Assembly: GCA_000697665.1 (NCBI GenBank) | Contig: KL197713.1 | Location: forward strand, 1 to 64,000 | From: Jaapia argillacea MUCL 33604 | Lineage: Eukaryota > Basidiomycota > Agaricomycetes > Jaapiales > Jaapiaceae | Reading direction: 5' to 3' | Length of the DNA stretch: 64,000 bases | Shown: in pieces, positions 1 to 12,786 of the stretch | Layout of the letters: each line of letters begins with the position of its first letter | Numbering within the stretch: position 1 is the stretch's first letter | Position numbers and translations under genes: made by a program | Notes under the pieces: model-generated | The model's database searches: none | What the model was told of the DNA's origin: nothing | What the model saw: only the letters and a program-made list of their open reading frames with translations

Positions 1-640
1 ACTCAGAGATAGGATCCCTGCCGCCACGCCTGGCTGCCCCACTCTGGAAATCGCCACCGTCGACACCGCAGCGACGACAAGCCCATGTACCGCGGTCCCC
101 ATGGGTCCCGGGCCATACTCATATCACGGCGATCGGAAAGGGTGAGGCCCGGGATCAACACCGCAAGGAGATCTCACGGCATCGACATCAATGGGCTCCG
201 CCATCCACCCCTCCAGGGTACTGGAATATCGGCTTCCCCGATACTCAGGAGGCAGCAGACATCAACCAGCAAGCGATTCACTTGCACGCTCGCAAGATGG
301 AGAAGATAGAGTTGGAGGCAAGGTGCGAGGCCATTTTTCTCGGACCTGATTCAGTTCAACGCGGGCTGATAGTTTGTGCAACCTATTGCTTAGATCAGGC
401 GGGAGGTACAGGAAGCGGAATAGTGTGGTGTGATAGATGAGGCGGGAGGCCCAGGAGGCGCTCGTAGAACTGGAAGCCGTCACTGGACCGTATCCATATA
501 CTGAGGACATGAACTCAAGTGTCTACCTAACACAACCTCTTGAAACAATCGCAATGGGTTGTAGTGTCGGCTCACTAATGACCAGCTGCGAACTAAACGG
601 GCGAGAGGTGTTCGTCAAGGATGCAGCATCAATCTACTGA
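1..640 (+). CDS. 3' end of an unrecognised gene (partial, C-terminus only)
   Basis: The gene enters from the left edge. I read exons at about 1-141, 217-322 and 442-640. The reading is phase-consistent and stays open from base 3. The first part is rich in Pro, Ser and Arg. The middle begins GYWNIGFPDTQEAADINQQA and leads into a charged helix (KMEKIELEARREAQEALVEL) that is probably coiled coil, followed by TGPYPYTEDMNSSVYL. I do not recognise the family. The last intron (323-441) has two possible 3' splice sites inside a 43-bp duplication. Using the first would end the protein at 423; using the second carries it to 640, where its stop overlaps the end of the opposing GPI1 gene by 12 bp. The coding character is convincing, but the final exon is less certain. 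Confidence 0.55.
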
Positions 641-2668
641 CTTGCGACGCACCAAAACTCTGAAAGACGACTTGCAAGGGTATGTGTTCGTTCTAGGTAG
701 AGCCTAAGGAAGAGCATACGATCTATCCCAATGAGACTTACCTTTAGTATGAGAGGTCGCGAGGGCTGGGATGGGACGTCGAAATGCACTGCACCTGACG
801 GAAAGTAGGTTTCGTCAGAGGCGCAGGGAGGGGGCGCGGACTCACCGGGAATTCGCCATGAGTCCTTGAGGTGCAACATGAGGGTGAACAAGGGGAAATG
901 ATTCATAAAGATGAGAAATGTCTCGAGGCCTCCGCGGACGAGGACCAGGGTCATTTGGCACTGAGAATAATAGATGAGTAAGGTAAAGGGAGGGAATAGA
1001 TGGATTGTGAACCGTTGCAAACAAAGCATAGTACGTGACGATGGTGGGAGACAAGAATGCGACATGGGTAAAGAGCATGGTGCCCAATAACAATTGATCA
1101 AGGTCGTAATCCCAATGGTCGATACGACCGCGCAGGACGTTGTAACGCCTGCCTAGGGCAGTGTGAGCGAATTACGGAGATATATGGAAGAGGGATGGGT
1201 ACCTTGGAAGAGGTGCCAAAGAGAGTGTGCGGCTTGCAGGAGGCGGTGATAGATGGCGACTGAGAGCAGATAGCAGATGCGAACATGAACGGTAAGCAAA
1301 CTCAAGGCGTCGAGGAGCAAACAGTTGATGATGGTCATTCCACAGCACCCTGTGATGGCAATGATGCGGATGGCGAAGGGGATGTAGGGGATGGCGCGTT
1401 CGAGGAGACCTGAATGAAGGGAGAGGGTGAAGGGAAATACAATGGGTATGGAGAGAACGGACCTGCCCAGAAGGACACTAGGGCGACGAGGAGATTGGAA
1501 TAGAAGCGGCTAAGCTCAGTGTTGAGCTTCAAGCCTGCTGGCCAGTCGTCGAGCCAATGAAGGGCGGCAGTGAGAGAGTGTGTCAAGAGGGTGAACCCGT
1601 GTGCCAGAATGGGTGCAAGGAGTTGATTGTTCTCGTACAAGAAAGAACCGACTGCTGCGCCGACGATGAGGTCATTTAGGATGAGCCATACGAGGTTGTA
1701 AAGACTGAAAAGAAATGAGTGCCAGGAATTAGAGATGGAGGACAAGGATGCGAACTGGATATATTGTGAGGAGAATCGAGGGATATCGGCTGATTTCGGA
1801 GAGTGAACGGAGGCAAACTGGCTGGGGATAGATAGTAGTTGCTTTACTCTGACGTCGCATTGGTGGGCTGCCAGGGAGTCAATAAGGAAGAGGGTGAGTG
1901 AGGAGCAAATGACCTGTGGCGGAGATGTGTTTCAATGAGGACCACGAATATTGAAGAACTCGTGAGTAGTTGGATTGAGGCAAGGGAGAAGGATTTGGCG
2001 ATGGGGGGACGGAGTGAATAGGAGCGGCCAAGAAATTGGGAGCAAGTAAAGGGGGCTTCCGAGCGAGAATAATATCTTGCAGGGTGCGTGCGGAGTTGAG
2101 CTAGGGGGGGGGGATGAGTGTGGAAGCGAAAGGGATGGATGTACATACTTGGCGGATGATAGTGGGGGACAAGGCGCGAGGACTTGGACTCGAAGGATGA
2201 TATCCGAAGCTTTGGGGAGGGAAGAGGGCCGGAACGGGAGAAGATGGATAGAAGTGGGAATAGCCAAGAGAGTAGAAGCGTAGAGATTCTAATGCGGGGC
2301 GATGGAAAAGGACGCAGGGGAAGGTGGAGTGTTGACTGGACGTAGATGGGTGAGCAGGAGAATGAAGAAGAAGTAGGAGCAGACCTTGAGTCGAAATGAA
2401 AAGAGGGGATAGTAGAGTTGGGGGCGCGGTCGCAAGTGCCGAGGATGGCTGGAGCAGGCAGACCAGTTGCGGACCATCTGTCGGAGGCGAGGGCTTGTTG
2501 GAGTACGGCCTCTGCGCGGAGTCGCTGTGGCGGGGATGAGTGGGGTACTAAGTATAGGGCTACTGGACTCACCGAGTCGACATTAATAACCCCAGCAATG
2601 CACAGGGCAGGACTGACCCATCCATAGCAAAATCCCGACGCGGACTCGATGTCGACGGCACAGAACAT
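629..2668 (-). CDS. GPI1: GPI-GlcNAc transferase subunit Gpi1/PIG-Q
   Basis: Subunit of the ER-membrane enzyme that adds GlcNAc to phosphatidylinositol, the first step of GPI-anchor synthesis. The start at 2668 gives an N-terminus with GFCYGWVSPALCIAG, which resembles fungal Gpi1 leaders. The core is clear: LYNLVWLILNDLIVGAAVG (near 1690), LHWLDDWPAGLKLN (near 1560), LDALSLLTVHVRICYLL (near 1290), LGTMLFTHVAFLSPT (near 1080) and ETFLIFMNHFPLFTLML (near 910). These are the hydrophobic segments and the WLxDxPAGLKLN signature of the family. The C-terminus is spliced from short exons and ends in VRRKSVD at 629. Exon borders between about 1850 and 2500 could not be resolved, so the middle of the N-terminal half is unsure. 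It is head-to-head with RHO4, with 81 bp between the starts. Confidence 0.85.
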
Positions 2669-2749
2669 CTTGCATAACCACGTGACCCGACGCGCTCGCG
2701 TTGTGCAGTGCGGCCATCACGTTGCCAATCTCCCTTCACCATCTTCCCC
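2669..2749. promoter_or_regulatory. 81-bp bidirectional promoter between GPI1 and RHO4
   Basis: Only 81 bp separates the two start codons, so both genes must share promoter and leader sequence. It contains a perfect CACGTG E-box at 2679-2684, the core bound by bHLH factors, followed by GC-rich sequence. No TATA box is evident. That this drives both genes is inferred from position alone. Confidence 0.5.
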
Positions 2750-3517
2750 ATGAACTCTTCCGATCCAAAGCCTTTTCGTCGCCCAGATTTGAAACGCAAA
2801 CTTGTCGTCGTTGGTGACGGTACGCACCCCACGTCTGCCATCTACACCTTCCCCTTGACTTCTCTCTAAGGCGGCTGTGGCAAGACCTGTCTTCTCATCG
2901 TATATGCAGAGAATAGATTTCCAGAAGTACGCTTCCACCTCACTCCACGTTCTCCACTCACTCCTCTACGTAATAGGCATACATCCCCACCGTTTTCGAA
3001 AATTATGTCACTCAGGTTCAGTTCGAGGGCAAAACTGTAGAGTTGGCCCTCTGGGATACCGCAGGTCAAGAAGAATACGACCGTTTGCGTCCCCTCAGCT
3101 ATCCAGAAAGCGATGTTATCCTAATCGTCTTCTCTGTCGATTTCCCTACTAGCCTCGCAAACGTCCAGGACAAGGCATGCTCCTTCTTTCCCACCATCCG
3201 TCAATCCTCTTACCTCTCGTCTATAGTGGTATCCAGAAGTCGCTCATTTTTGCGAAGGAATTCCCCTCATCCTTGTCGGCACCAAGACTGATCTTCGTCG
3301 CGATGACCAGACACGTCGCATGCTCGGAGCACAGGGTCAGACTCCTGTCACCCCAGAGCAGGGTGCATCCGTAGCCAGAGACATTGGAGCAAAGTATATC
3401 GAATGCTCCGCCAAGACTGGCGTAGGCGTCCAGGACGTCTTTGCCTTGGCTTTGAAGGAGAGCATGAAGGGAAAGTGGGGCAAGATCGTCAAACAACGGC
3501 GGTGTGTCATTCTCTAA
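2750..3517 (+). CDS. RHO4: Rho-family GTPase, Rho4-like
   Basis: Small GTPase of about 204 residues acting in polarity, septation and wall synthesis. Four exons: 2750-2819, 2871-2926, 2977-3174 and 3227-3517. The G1 loop is [13 protein letters not shown], the effector region YIPTVFENY, the G3 region [19 protein letters not shown] and the G4 region TKTD. Near the C-terminus is YIECSAKTG (G5). It ends in CVIL, a CaaX box whose final Leu predicts geranylgeranylation. GGCGKT rather than GACGKT and the YPE after the switch region fit Rho4 better than Rho1 or Rho3. Intron 3 (3175-3226) begins with GC: only that junction restores the conserved NVQDK-WYPEV reading. Rho4 versus another Rho1-like paralogue is the remaining doubt. 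Confidence 0.88.
3175..3226 (+). other. GC-AG intron in RHO4
   Basis: 52-nt intron with donor AAG|GCATGC and acceptor CTATAG|TGG. Using the GC donor keeps NVQDK joined to WYPEV, conserved throughout the Rho family. The only nearby GT donor would delete VQDK. The G at +5 is retained, as is usual for GC donors. Confidence 0.75.
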
Positions 3518-3609
3518 TTCAAATCTAGCATCTCCATGCACATGTCTTGGCACGCATTCTTGTATTTCTGTCCCATACCTAGATACTCTGGCTCCCCATC
3601 CTGGACATC

Positions 3610-4411
3610 CTAGTTTCGATGGCGCTCCAACTTGCCTGACCCACCCAACGATGCCAATCGTGACGCAGTTTTAAGCATGGAATACATTAAAGCAACGAAC
3701 GCAAGTGAAACAACCACAGTCGTGACAGTCTCCACCAGATCAACATCGCCAGCATTCCCATGCGGAACGGACAGTGTTTCCATTCTCGACTTGGAATGGG
3801 CGCAAGGAGGTACTTGCATTAACCCTAAGCGCTCGCTACGAGATGAAGCCCAAGACTTGAAGGTTGATGCCTCTAGCAGGGACACGGTGTCTTCATGAGA
3901 AACTGGCTATGAGGTCAACGCCATGCCTGCGCCATGGGAGGATGAACATACACGTGTCACATGCCCAGAAGACTGTCGGCCAAGGTAGACTGACGACGTG
4001 ATGCTCTAGTTTGTCCCTCGCCCAAACATCAGGATACCGTGCGTGTAGTGGCACATTGACGGTGACATTGATCCACTCCGAGTGTGGGGCATCGTCCAGC
4101 GATATATTGAGGAGAAGGGTGGACGCATCGGAATCCAAAGCAACGACAGGTAGCTCCAGTTCCACTCGCCCGTTCAACTTGAAACCGTAATACTGGCGAT
4201 GAAGCGCCAATTCATATGGATCGACAAACACGTCGGAAGGCAAGGTGAGAATGAGATGTAAAGTGCAGTTCCTGTGTAACGGCGAACTTGAGGATACAAT
4301 CTTCGTACTCGAGGTCGAGTGAAAGCTGCGGCCGGGATGCAAGGAAGAGGAGAAACAATACTCTGAGTCTGTCATGATGGGGGTCCTCCGCACAGACACC
4401 TGAATGGACAT
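3610..4411 (-). CDS. PIGX: GPI mannosyltransferase I stabilising subunit PIG-X/Pbn1
   Basis: ER type I membrane protein that stabilises the PIG-M mannosyltransferase, which adds the first mannose to the GPI precursor. Two exons, 4411-3954 and 3835-3610, give about 227 residues. Family hallmarks are visible: LPSDVFVDPYELALH, ELELPVVALDSDAS, VPLHARYP and PTVFWAC, then after the intron a PHGN turn and one C-terminal membrane span (TTVVVSLAFVALMYSML) with a short basic tail. The Met at 4411 was chosen because the upstream in-frame sequence looks like leader; Mets at 4492 and about 4375 are alternatives. It is tail-to-tail with RHO4 (92 bp) and head-to-head with the PFK-2 gene (125 bp). Confidence 0.85.
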
Positions 4412-4536
4412 TTTCACTGATAACAGGCTTATCATGTAATATACGGTTATCAAAGACTTAACTGATAACTCCTCGTCCCTCTTCCGCACCACCCTTGCAG
4501 CCGTTCCTCTCCGTTTCGTCTCATCTGACCTCCCCC

Positions 4537-6866
<2,330 letters not shown>

Positions 6867-6993
6867 TGCAAGGTCGTCGAATGTACAATAGAGGCCTACG
6901 TAGATTGTAAATGACTGGTATATGACTGTGATTCCCACGCCACAGCAAGTCAACGCTTGTGGCTGCATGCTTGCAGGTTCACGTTTGCCCAAG

Positions 6994-8767
6994 ATGAAGG
7001 CGGAGTCCTCATCGTCGAAGAAACGGACAATCGACCAAGTAGAGCAATCCGTCGTACATTCCTCTGTAGCACGGAAGGCATCTAAACTTACGGTCTCAAC
7101 TACTGTCAAGTCTGGCGCCAAAGTCTTCCCCATTTTTGCCAATGCTTCGGATCAGCCCTCTTCGTCCTTCCAGTGGATCTCTCCATCACTCGGTCCCAAG
7201 CGCTCCTGCCTTCACGGGTCTAGCTTGAGTCCCCCGAGTTACACTAAGGTTGCTGCGTTTGATCTGGATGGCACCGTCATTAAGTCGAGCTTTGGCAAAC
7301 AAAGCAAGGGATCGGCTGCCAAGTGGGAGTGGTGGAACAGCGTGGTCCCGTCAAAGTTGAAAGAAGCGCACAAGGATGGGTGAGCTTGTCTCGCAGATTT
7401 AGCGCCTATGATTTCCCCTCTTACCGGAGCAGTTTCTCTATCGTTATCATCTCCAACCAAGCTCTGCGCTCAACCGCGCAAATCACAGAATGGAAGCAAA
7501 AGATTCCTCTCATCGCTGCTGCAGTCGGTACCTTCCTCCGCGTCGGTACAATCCACTAACATATGTGGTGCGTTCAGCTCCCGGAGACTCCATTTCGCCT
7601 TTTGGCCGCTACTGCGAAAGACGGATATCGTAAGCCCATGCCGGGGATGTGGTATGAACTGGAGCGGATATTTGAACAAGATCATGTGCAAATAGGCACG
7701 TCTCTTCCCCGTGCGATTCGTTGTTCAGTACAGTTGACGTTTGTACGACAAAGACAAGTCCGCCTCCTTCTTTATAGGAGATGCCGCTGGCCGCACCAAC
7801 GACTTTGCTGACACTGATCGCAAGTGGGCCGACAATGTTGGCATACCGTTCTTGACTCCTGAAGTACTGTCATCTAGTGAATCGTTGGCTCCATATTCAC
7901 CCATCATCCCAGGAGTACTTCCTTGGCCTGCCTGCGGTTCCGTACTCCCTCAAAGGCTTTGAGGTTTCCTCCCTCCCACAACGTCGGTGGTTCTCTGCTG
8001 TAACCCTTCCCCCTATTGAAACTTGGAGTCAGTGCCTCCAGTCTCTCCTACTTCGACGCCCATCATACCATCTCCCACGCCGAGTAAACCCGAAATTGTT
8101 ATTTTCGTCGGATACCCCTGCCTTGGCAAATCCACATTCTACAAACGCTACTTCCAGCCTTCCGACTATGCTCATGTCAATCAAGATACCCTAGGCACCA
8201 GAAACAAGTGCCTCAAAGCCGTTGAAGAAGCTGTTCTTGCGGGGCGTAGTTGTGTTGTCGGTAAGAATTCAGACCCCTGATACGACCATACTCGTTTTCG
8301 ACGATTCGCAGACAACACCAATAGAGATAAGAAAACACGAAAGCATTACATTGACCTGGCGAAGACTTTGAAAGCGTCCGTGAGGTAGCGTCCCAGACCT
8401 CCTGCGATGATTCTATTTCATCTGATCACAACTACCCTCTAGATGCTTCTTTTGGACTGGTTCGATTGACCTCGCATGGCATAATAACCTGTATCGTGCA
8501 TACAATCTGCCCCCTGGTTTGAATGAAGACATTGTGTGTTGTTCACTTGATTCTTATGTCTTTCGAGGTCTAACTCCGAGTCATAACAAGCCTAAGCGGG
8601 ACTTGCTGCCGTGGCTTGCTTTCTCCTCTTTTCGGGACAATTACGATGAGCCGGACCTGACGGAGGGCTTCACCGAGATCAAGAAAGTAAACTGGGTGTT
8701 TGAGGGAAGGGAGGAAGAGCGGAAACGATGGAGCATGTATTTGCAGCTTGATCCCATTCGCAAGTAA
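6994..8767 (+). CDS. PNK1: Polynucleotide kinase 3'-phosphatase
   Basis: DNA end-processing enzyme that removes 3' phosphates and adds 5' phosphates at strand breaks before ligation. The phosphatase (HAD) part shows VAAFDLDGTVIKS, IVIISNQ, YRKPMPGMW and FFIGDAAGR. A linker with SPTSTPIIPSP follows, then the kinase part with VGYPCLGKSTFY (P-loop) and CVVDNTNRDKKTR. There is no FHA domain, as in fission yeast Pnk1. The start at 6994 (MKAESSSSKKR) gives a basic nuclear-type leader; an in-frame Met at 6922 is possible. Intron 7696-7753 seems to be GC-AG, because no GT donor joins HVQI to DKSASFF in frame. Exon breaks also fall at about 7379, 7543, 7866, 7963, 8261 and 8385. Confidence 0.92.
7696..7753 (+). 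other. GC-AG intron in the PNKP gene
   Basis: 58-nt intron with donor ATAG|GCACGT and acceptor CAAAG|ACAAG. It joins HVQI to DKSASFFIGDAAGR in frame. GT donors nearby lead to a stop or to the wrong phase. Confidence 0.65.
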
Positions 8768-8934
8768 GGATCGCCGCGCTGTCACAATATCTCTACGCTG
8801 GGTGTGTCATGGGAGGAACCATGGTCAACACATTATGTATCACTCTTCTAGCTTCTTTAAACCGCTCAAATCGCGGGTGGTCCTGGAGATGTTGAGAGAT
8901 TAGTCAAGACCTGGCATGGAATAATCAGTTTGCC

Positions 8935-10036
8935 TCACTCCACTGGCACGCCAAAAACGTCTATGGCGTCGATGCGAGTCTCCTCCTCCTCCCCCTGATT
9001 TGATGCCACAAAGATCTGCCATAAGGAAGAATGTTTGAGTATAAGAAGTATTTCATGGAGAGGACGACTGTACATGGATGCTATTGACGGCCTGAAAGCG
9101 CACATATCGTAACGTGATCCGTTTGCCTTCAATTATCTGTTCCTCCGAGAGATCCAAGATTTGGGCGACCTCGGGCTCCTCTGCATCTTCGACATCTTCG
9201 AAACCGAGGGACAAGCGGTTGGTGAGGATCTTGATCTTCTTGGGACCTTGATTTGGGTTAGAGGCGTGTATCAAGATAGAACGGACCCGGACGGTTTGAT
9301 TGAACTATGTCCGTCTGTTAGGTTAGGAGTGAGGGGACCCGGCAGCGAACCACGAACTGGGATGTTCAACAAGAGTTCTTCGTCGGCGTCACTCAACAAG
9401 AATGAATTAGATGTGTTTTTGGACTTGGTGGACACGATTGATTTCAGGGTGTGATCGTTGGCTTCATTGAGACAATTCAACTGAGATAGATCCAAGAACT
9501 CCAACAAGGACACCTGTATCTATGTTGGAATCAGTTTTCGTCGTCAAGATGGATCCCTCACATCTCCAGAGACTTCAGACGCGCTTGAGGAAGCTGCCGT
9601 CTGGGACGCGTGCTTGCGAACCAGGGATTCCAATTGCTTGGGATCGGCTCCTTTCATCTTAATTCAGGATTAACCTTGCTGGACAAGCAGGAGCGATATA
9701 CAATGCGGACCTGGTCCACCACCGATTTGTTCTTGATGAAGATGAAAGTGGGCATAGCCGTGACGGCGTATCGTTGAGCGATCTGTGGTGAGCGATCAAC
9801 ATCGACCTTTGCAAACGTAGCTGCCCTGAATGATTCGCTCAATTTGCTAAAGATGGGTGCTATGGCGTGGCAAGGACCTGCAGAGTGGTTAGCGGATTAG
9901 GCTGACCTTGGTCTATCTGTAGAGAGTGCGTACCACACCAAGTGGCATGAAAATCGATGACAACCAGATTATCTTTCTTTTCCTCCAATAGAGCATCAAG
10001 CTCCGACGTTGTCGACAGGTGTTTCAAGTATGCCAT
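8935..10036 (-). CDS. TXNL1: Thioredoxin-like protein with PITH domain (TXNL1 family)
   Basis: Reads from MAYLKHLSTTSELD at 10036. The N-terminal thioredoxin fold has the active site HATWCGPCH and the cis-Pro segment VTAMPTFIFIKN. The C-terminal PITH domain has LDLSQLNCLNE, LLSDADEELLLNIPF, HASNPNQGPKKIKI and RYVRFQAVNSI, and ends in DAIDVFGVPVE. Human TXNL1 binds the 26S proteasome lid through this layout and acts as a redox-active co-factor; the same role is inferred here. Several short introns interrupt it, for example near 9110, 9300 and 9690. It is tail-to-tail with the PNKP gene and head-to-tail with SKT5, whose stop lies 177 bp upstream of its start. Confidence 0.92.
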
Positions 10037-10213
10037 GCTTGTGACGGTGGGCAGAGTTTCAATAATACGTGATTGCGAGTGTAGTAGGGAGAGTGAAGTT
10101 GAGTGACAGTCGAGTCACTGATGTATACGACATCGAACAAGTTCCGAAGAGTTCAGAGCGGATGAGCAAATAAATTCCAAGTATGCTTATAGGGCTATTG
10201 TCAACGCCTTGCG

Positions 10214-12572
10214 TTAGCCGATCACACATTCATCCTTCGCATCCTGACGAGTCGGCCGTGCTGTGTTAACCCGCTTCCCGCCCGTTCTTTTCATCTCTGT
10301 CAACCTGTTCATCGCCCTTCTGTTCCCTTGCGCTGTGAAGACAAGATTAATTCAATGGCCCGTCAGTTTCTCAGAGAGAACTCACCAGCAGCTCGCATAT
10401 ACCATCGTTTTGCGAATTCTATGTCCTGCTTGATGCCGATCCCAACTTCCGCATAGTAACCAACTGCGTACTCTGCCTTGCTCAGCCCCTGGTTAGCCGC
10501 CCTTCGAGCCCACAAATAAGCCTCCGAATCGCTTTGCTTCAAAACGCCTTCGCATCCTGTCAGATACCAGCCACTTAAGGCGAGCTCAGCGTCCGCGTTG
10601 CCCTTCTCAGCGGCTTTGGTGTACCACGCGATAGATCGCTTAGGATCGACAGGGCAGGTGAGACTGCCTGTTTCATAACAATGTCCTAGTTTGCACTGGG
10701 CCTGAGTATATCCGAGCTGCCCAGCTTGGGTATACAATCGTTTGGCATAGACGGGATCATAGGGCACCAGTCCCGAATTCGGGGCTTCGTGCAGCTGTCC
10801 GAGTTCGTACAGGGCGTGAGGATTTTCCTCGTCCGCCTGTTCAGCCGCTCGTCTCAGCCAGCTTATCGCCTCCCTTGGGTTTCTCTGTTCCCCAAGGGTT
10901 CCCTGCAGAAGAATCATCCCCACCTTGTACATTGCAGCAGTGTCACCAAGGGAGGCTGACTTCCTGTAAAACGCAATGGCTCGTGATGGTTCCTTTCGAG
11001 TACCCACCGCGATTTCGTTGCACACTCCAACTCGATAAGCGGCTGCAGCATGGTTCTGCTTGGCAGCCTGAAGGTAGAGATGATAAGCGCGCTCGTGATC
11101 CACCTGTAACCCCAGAGCTCCCGTCCCATAGCAGTTTGCAAGGAAGAACTGAGCGTCGTCGAAAGGTTGGCCCTGAGTGGCCAAACGTCTGATAACCTTG
11201 AGGGCCTCCGTGACAAGGGCATCTCGATACTTGCGTACAGAACGCTGGTCCTTTGCGTCTGCGCCAACTTTCTTCGCAGCATCAATGAGGTACTTTGCGT
11301 ACAAGAAGTGCGCTTCGGGGTCGGGATCTGCCTTGATGCGGTGACGATATTCATCGATGTACTCCTTAGTGTACGGGGGCGCACTCAAATCGACGGCCTT
11401 GGTCTTCTGTGTTCGCAACGCGATAGAAGCTCCCGTTTCTGATCGCTGGGCGAGCGGTCGAGAACCAGGGTCACCATCATCGTCGCCATCTATGGCTGGT
11501 CGGATAAGCTGTGTCGGTAGCGTGTCGGTGCTGTACGAAGATGGACCCGGCCCACCCCCCTGATTATAAGTGTTCAACCCGCCCGGCCCAAAGTATGGTG
11601 CTGACTGGTTTACGGACACCATCGAGGTCTGGCTACTCATAAACGATGGGTTGCTCGAGTATGCCGATTGCGATTGCTGTGGGTATGCTTGGGGTGGAGG
11701 CTGACCCGGCGGAGGTCCCATTCCAAGAACGTCTGATGCTGCTGCGTATAGGGTGCTGTATTCGCCGGGACGGGGTCCCGTTTGGGAGGGAGGTGGGCTG
11801 ACTTGCTGCCCGTACCAGCCTTGCTGATACTGTGGCTGAACAGGATACTGAGAGTATGAGGGATGGTGATCTTGAGGGGCCCGCGCGTGGCGGAGAGATG
11901 GGTCTTCTTGCGAATAAGTGCTCCTCTGGTCCGTATCTGCTGAGCCATCATAGGCGAGAGACTCGCCATCGTCGGTTGCGTATAGCGACAATATGTCCTC
12001 ATGCTGAGAAAGATCCGGGGTATAATCGGGAGGAGGTCTCGGAGGAGCTGAATAGGTCGTAGGTGGAGGTAGTGTGTGGGCATGTCGTGGGTTTGGAGGT
12101 AGTCCGCGGGAGTTTTGGTAGGACTGAATGGACATGGAGGTACCGGCACGAGGAATTGGATCAGATGCGTAGGACATGGCGCTCGTACCTCGTGGAATGG
12201 GATCTGAAATGCGCATATTTGCGAAACCATCTATGGCAGGGGAAGGATCGTATGGGGGGAGAGGAGGAACGGGTCCATTGGCAGAGTCCGTGTGTTGGGA
12301 TGAGACCGAGGGTACTGAGCGATTCTCGTGGCGCATTATTGAATTAGCTACAGCTCAAGACCTATGAAGGAGTTGCGAAGGAAGCAAAGCAAAGTTGGGT
12401 GCATACCTGACTGTAATTGTCGAGGAGAGTGATTTCCATCGACGGGGCTGAGAGAATAATTGTATTGATATTGGGGTTGTACGGGGCCTAGAGACGGTGC
12501 TCGGGAGGGCAGGATGTTGGGTTGATGGTGATTTGGATTTGACTCTTGAGTGTTGTGGTTTGACTGAGACAT
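10214..12572 (-). CDS. SKT5: Chitin synthase activator Skt5/Chs4, Sel1-repeat protein
   Basis: Prenylated regulator that recruits and activates the Chs3-type chitin synthase at the plasma membrane. Three exons: about 12572-12409, 12346-10386 and 10332-10214. The N-terminal half is disordered and rich in Pro, Ser, Tyr and Gln. The C-terminal half starts at YTKEYIDEYRHRIKADP and carries about seven Sel1 repeats (for example AQFFLANCYGTGALG, AAYRVGVCNE, AQCKLGHCYETG). The last intron (10333-10385) must be spliced: reading through it gives a premature stop after MRAAG. The spliced tail is basic (GNRRAMNRLTEMKRTGG) and ends in CVIG, a CaaX motif. This is the ending expected for the family. Confidence 0.92.
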
Positions 12573-12786
12573 TGTTGTTGGAACTGCACGGGTATCTTGG
12601 ATGGAAGAGAGTCAAGGTGGTTGGGAAGAATGGAGGAACAGCTGGCACACGACGAGGACGATAGGCTGGACGTAATCTGCAGATAGCCGTCGCCATGCAA
12701 CAAATAGTACACCGCCGCGTTATACAGGTTATAATAATACTCTAAGTACCCTCGTACAGAAAGTACCCCACCGACAGAATAGTTAT

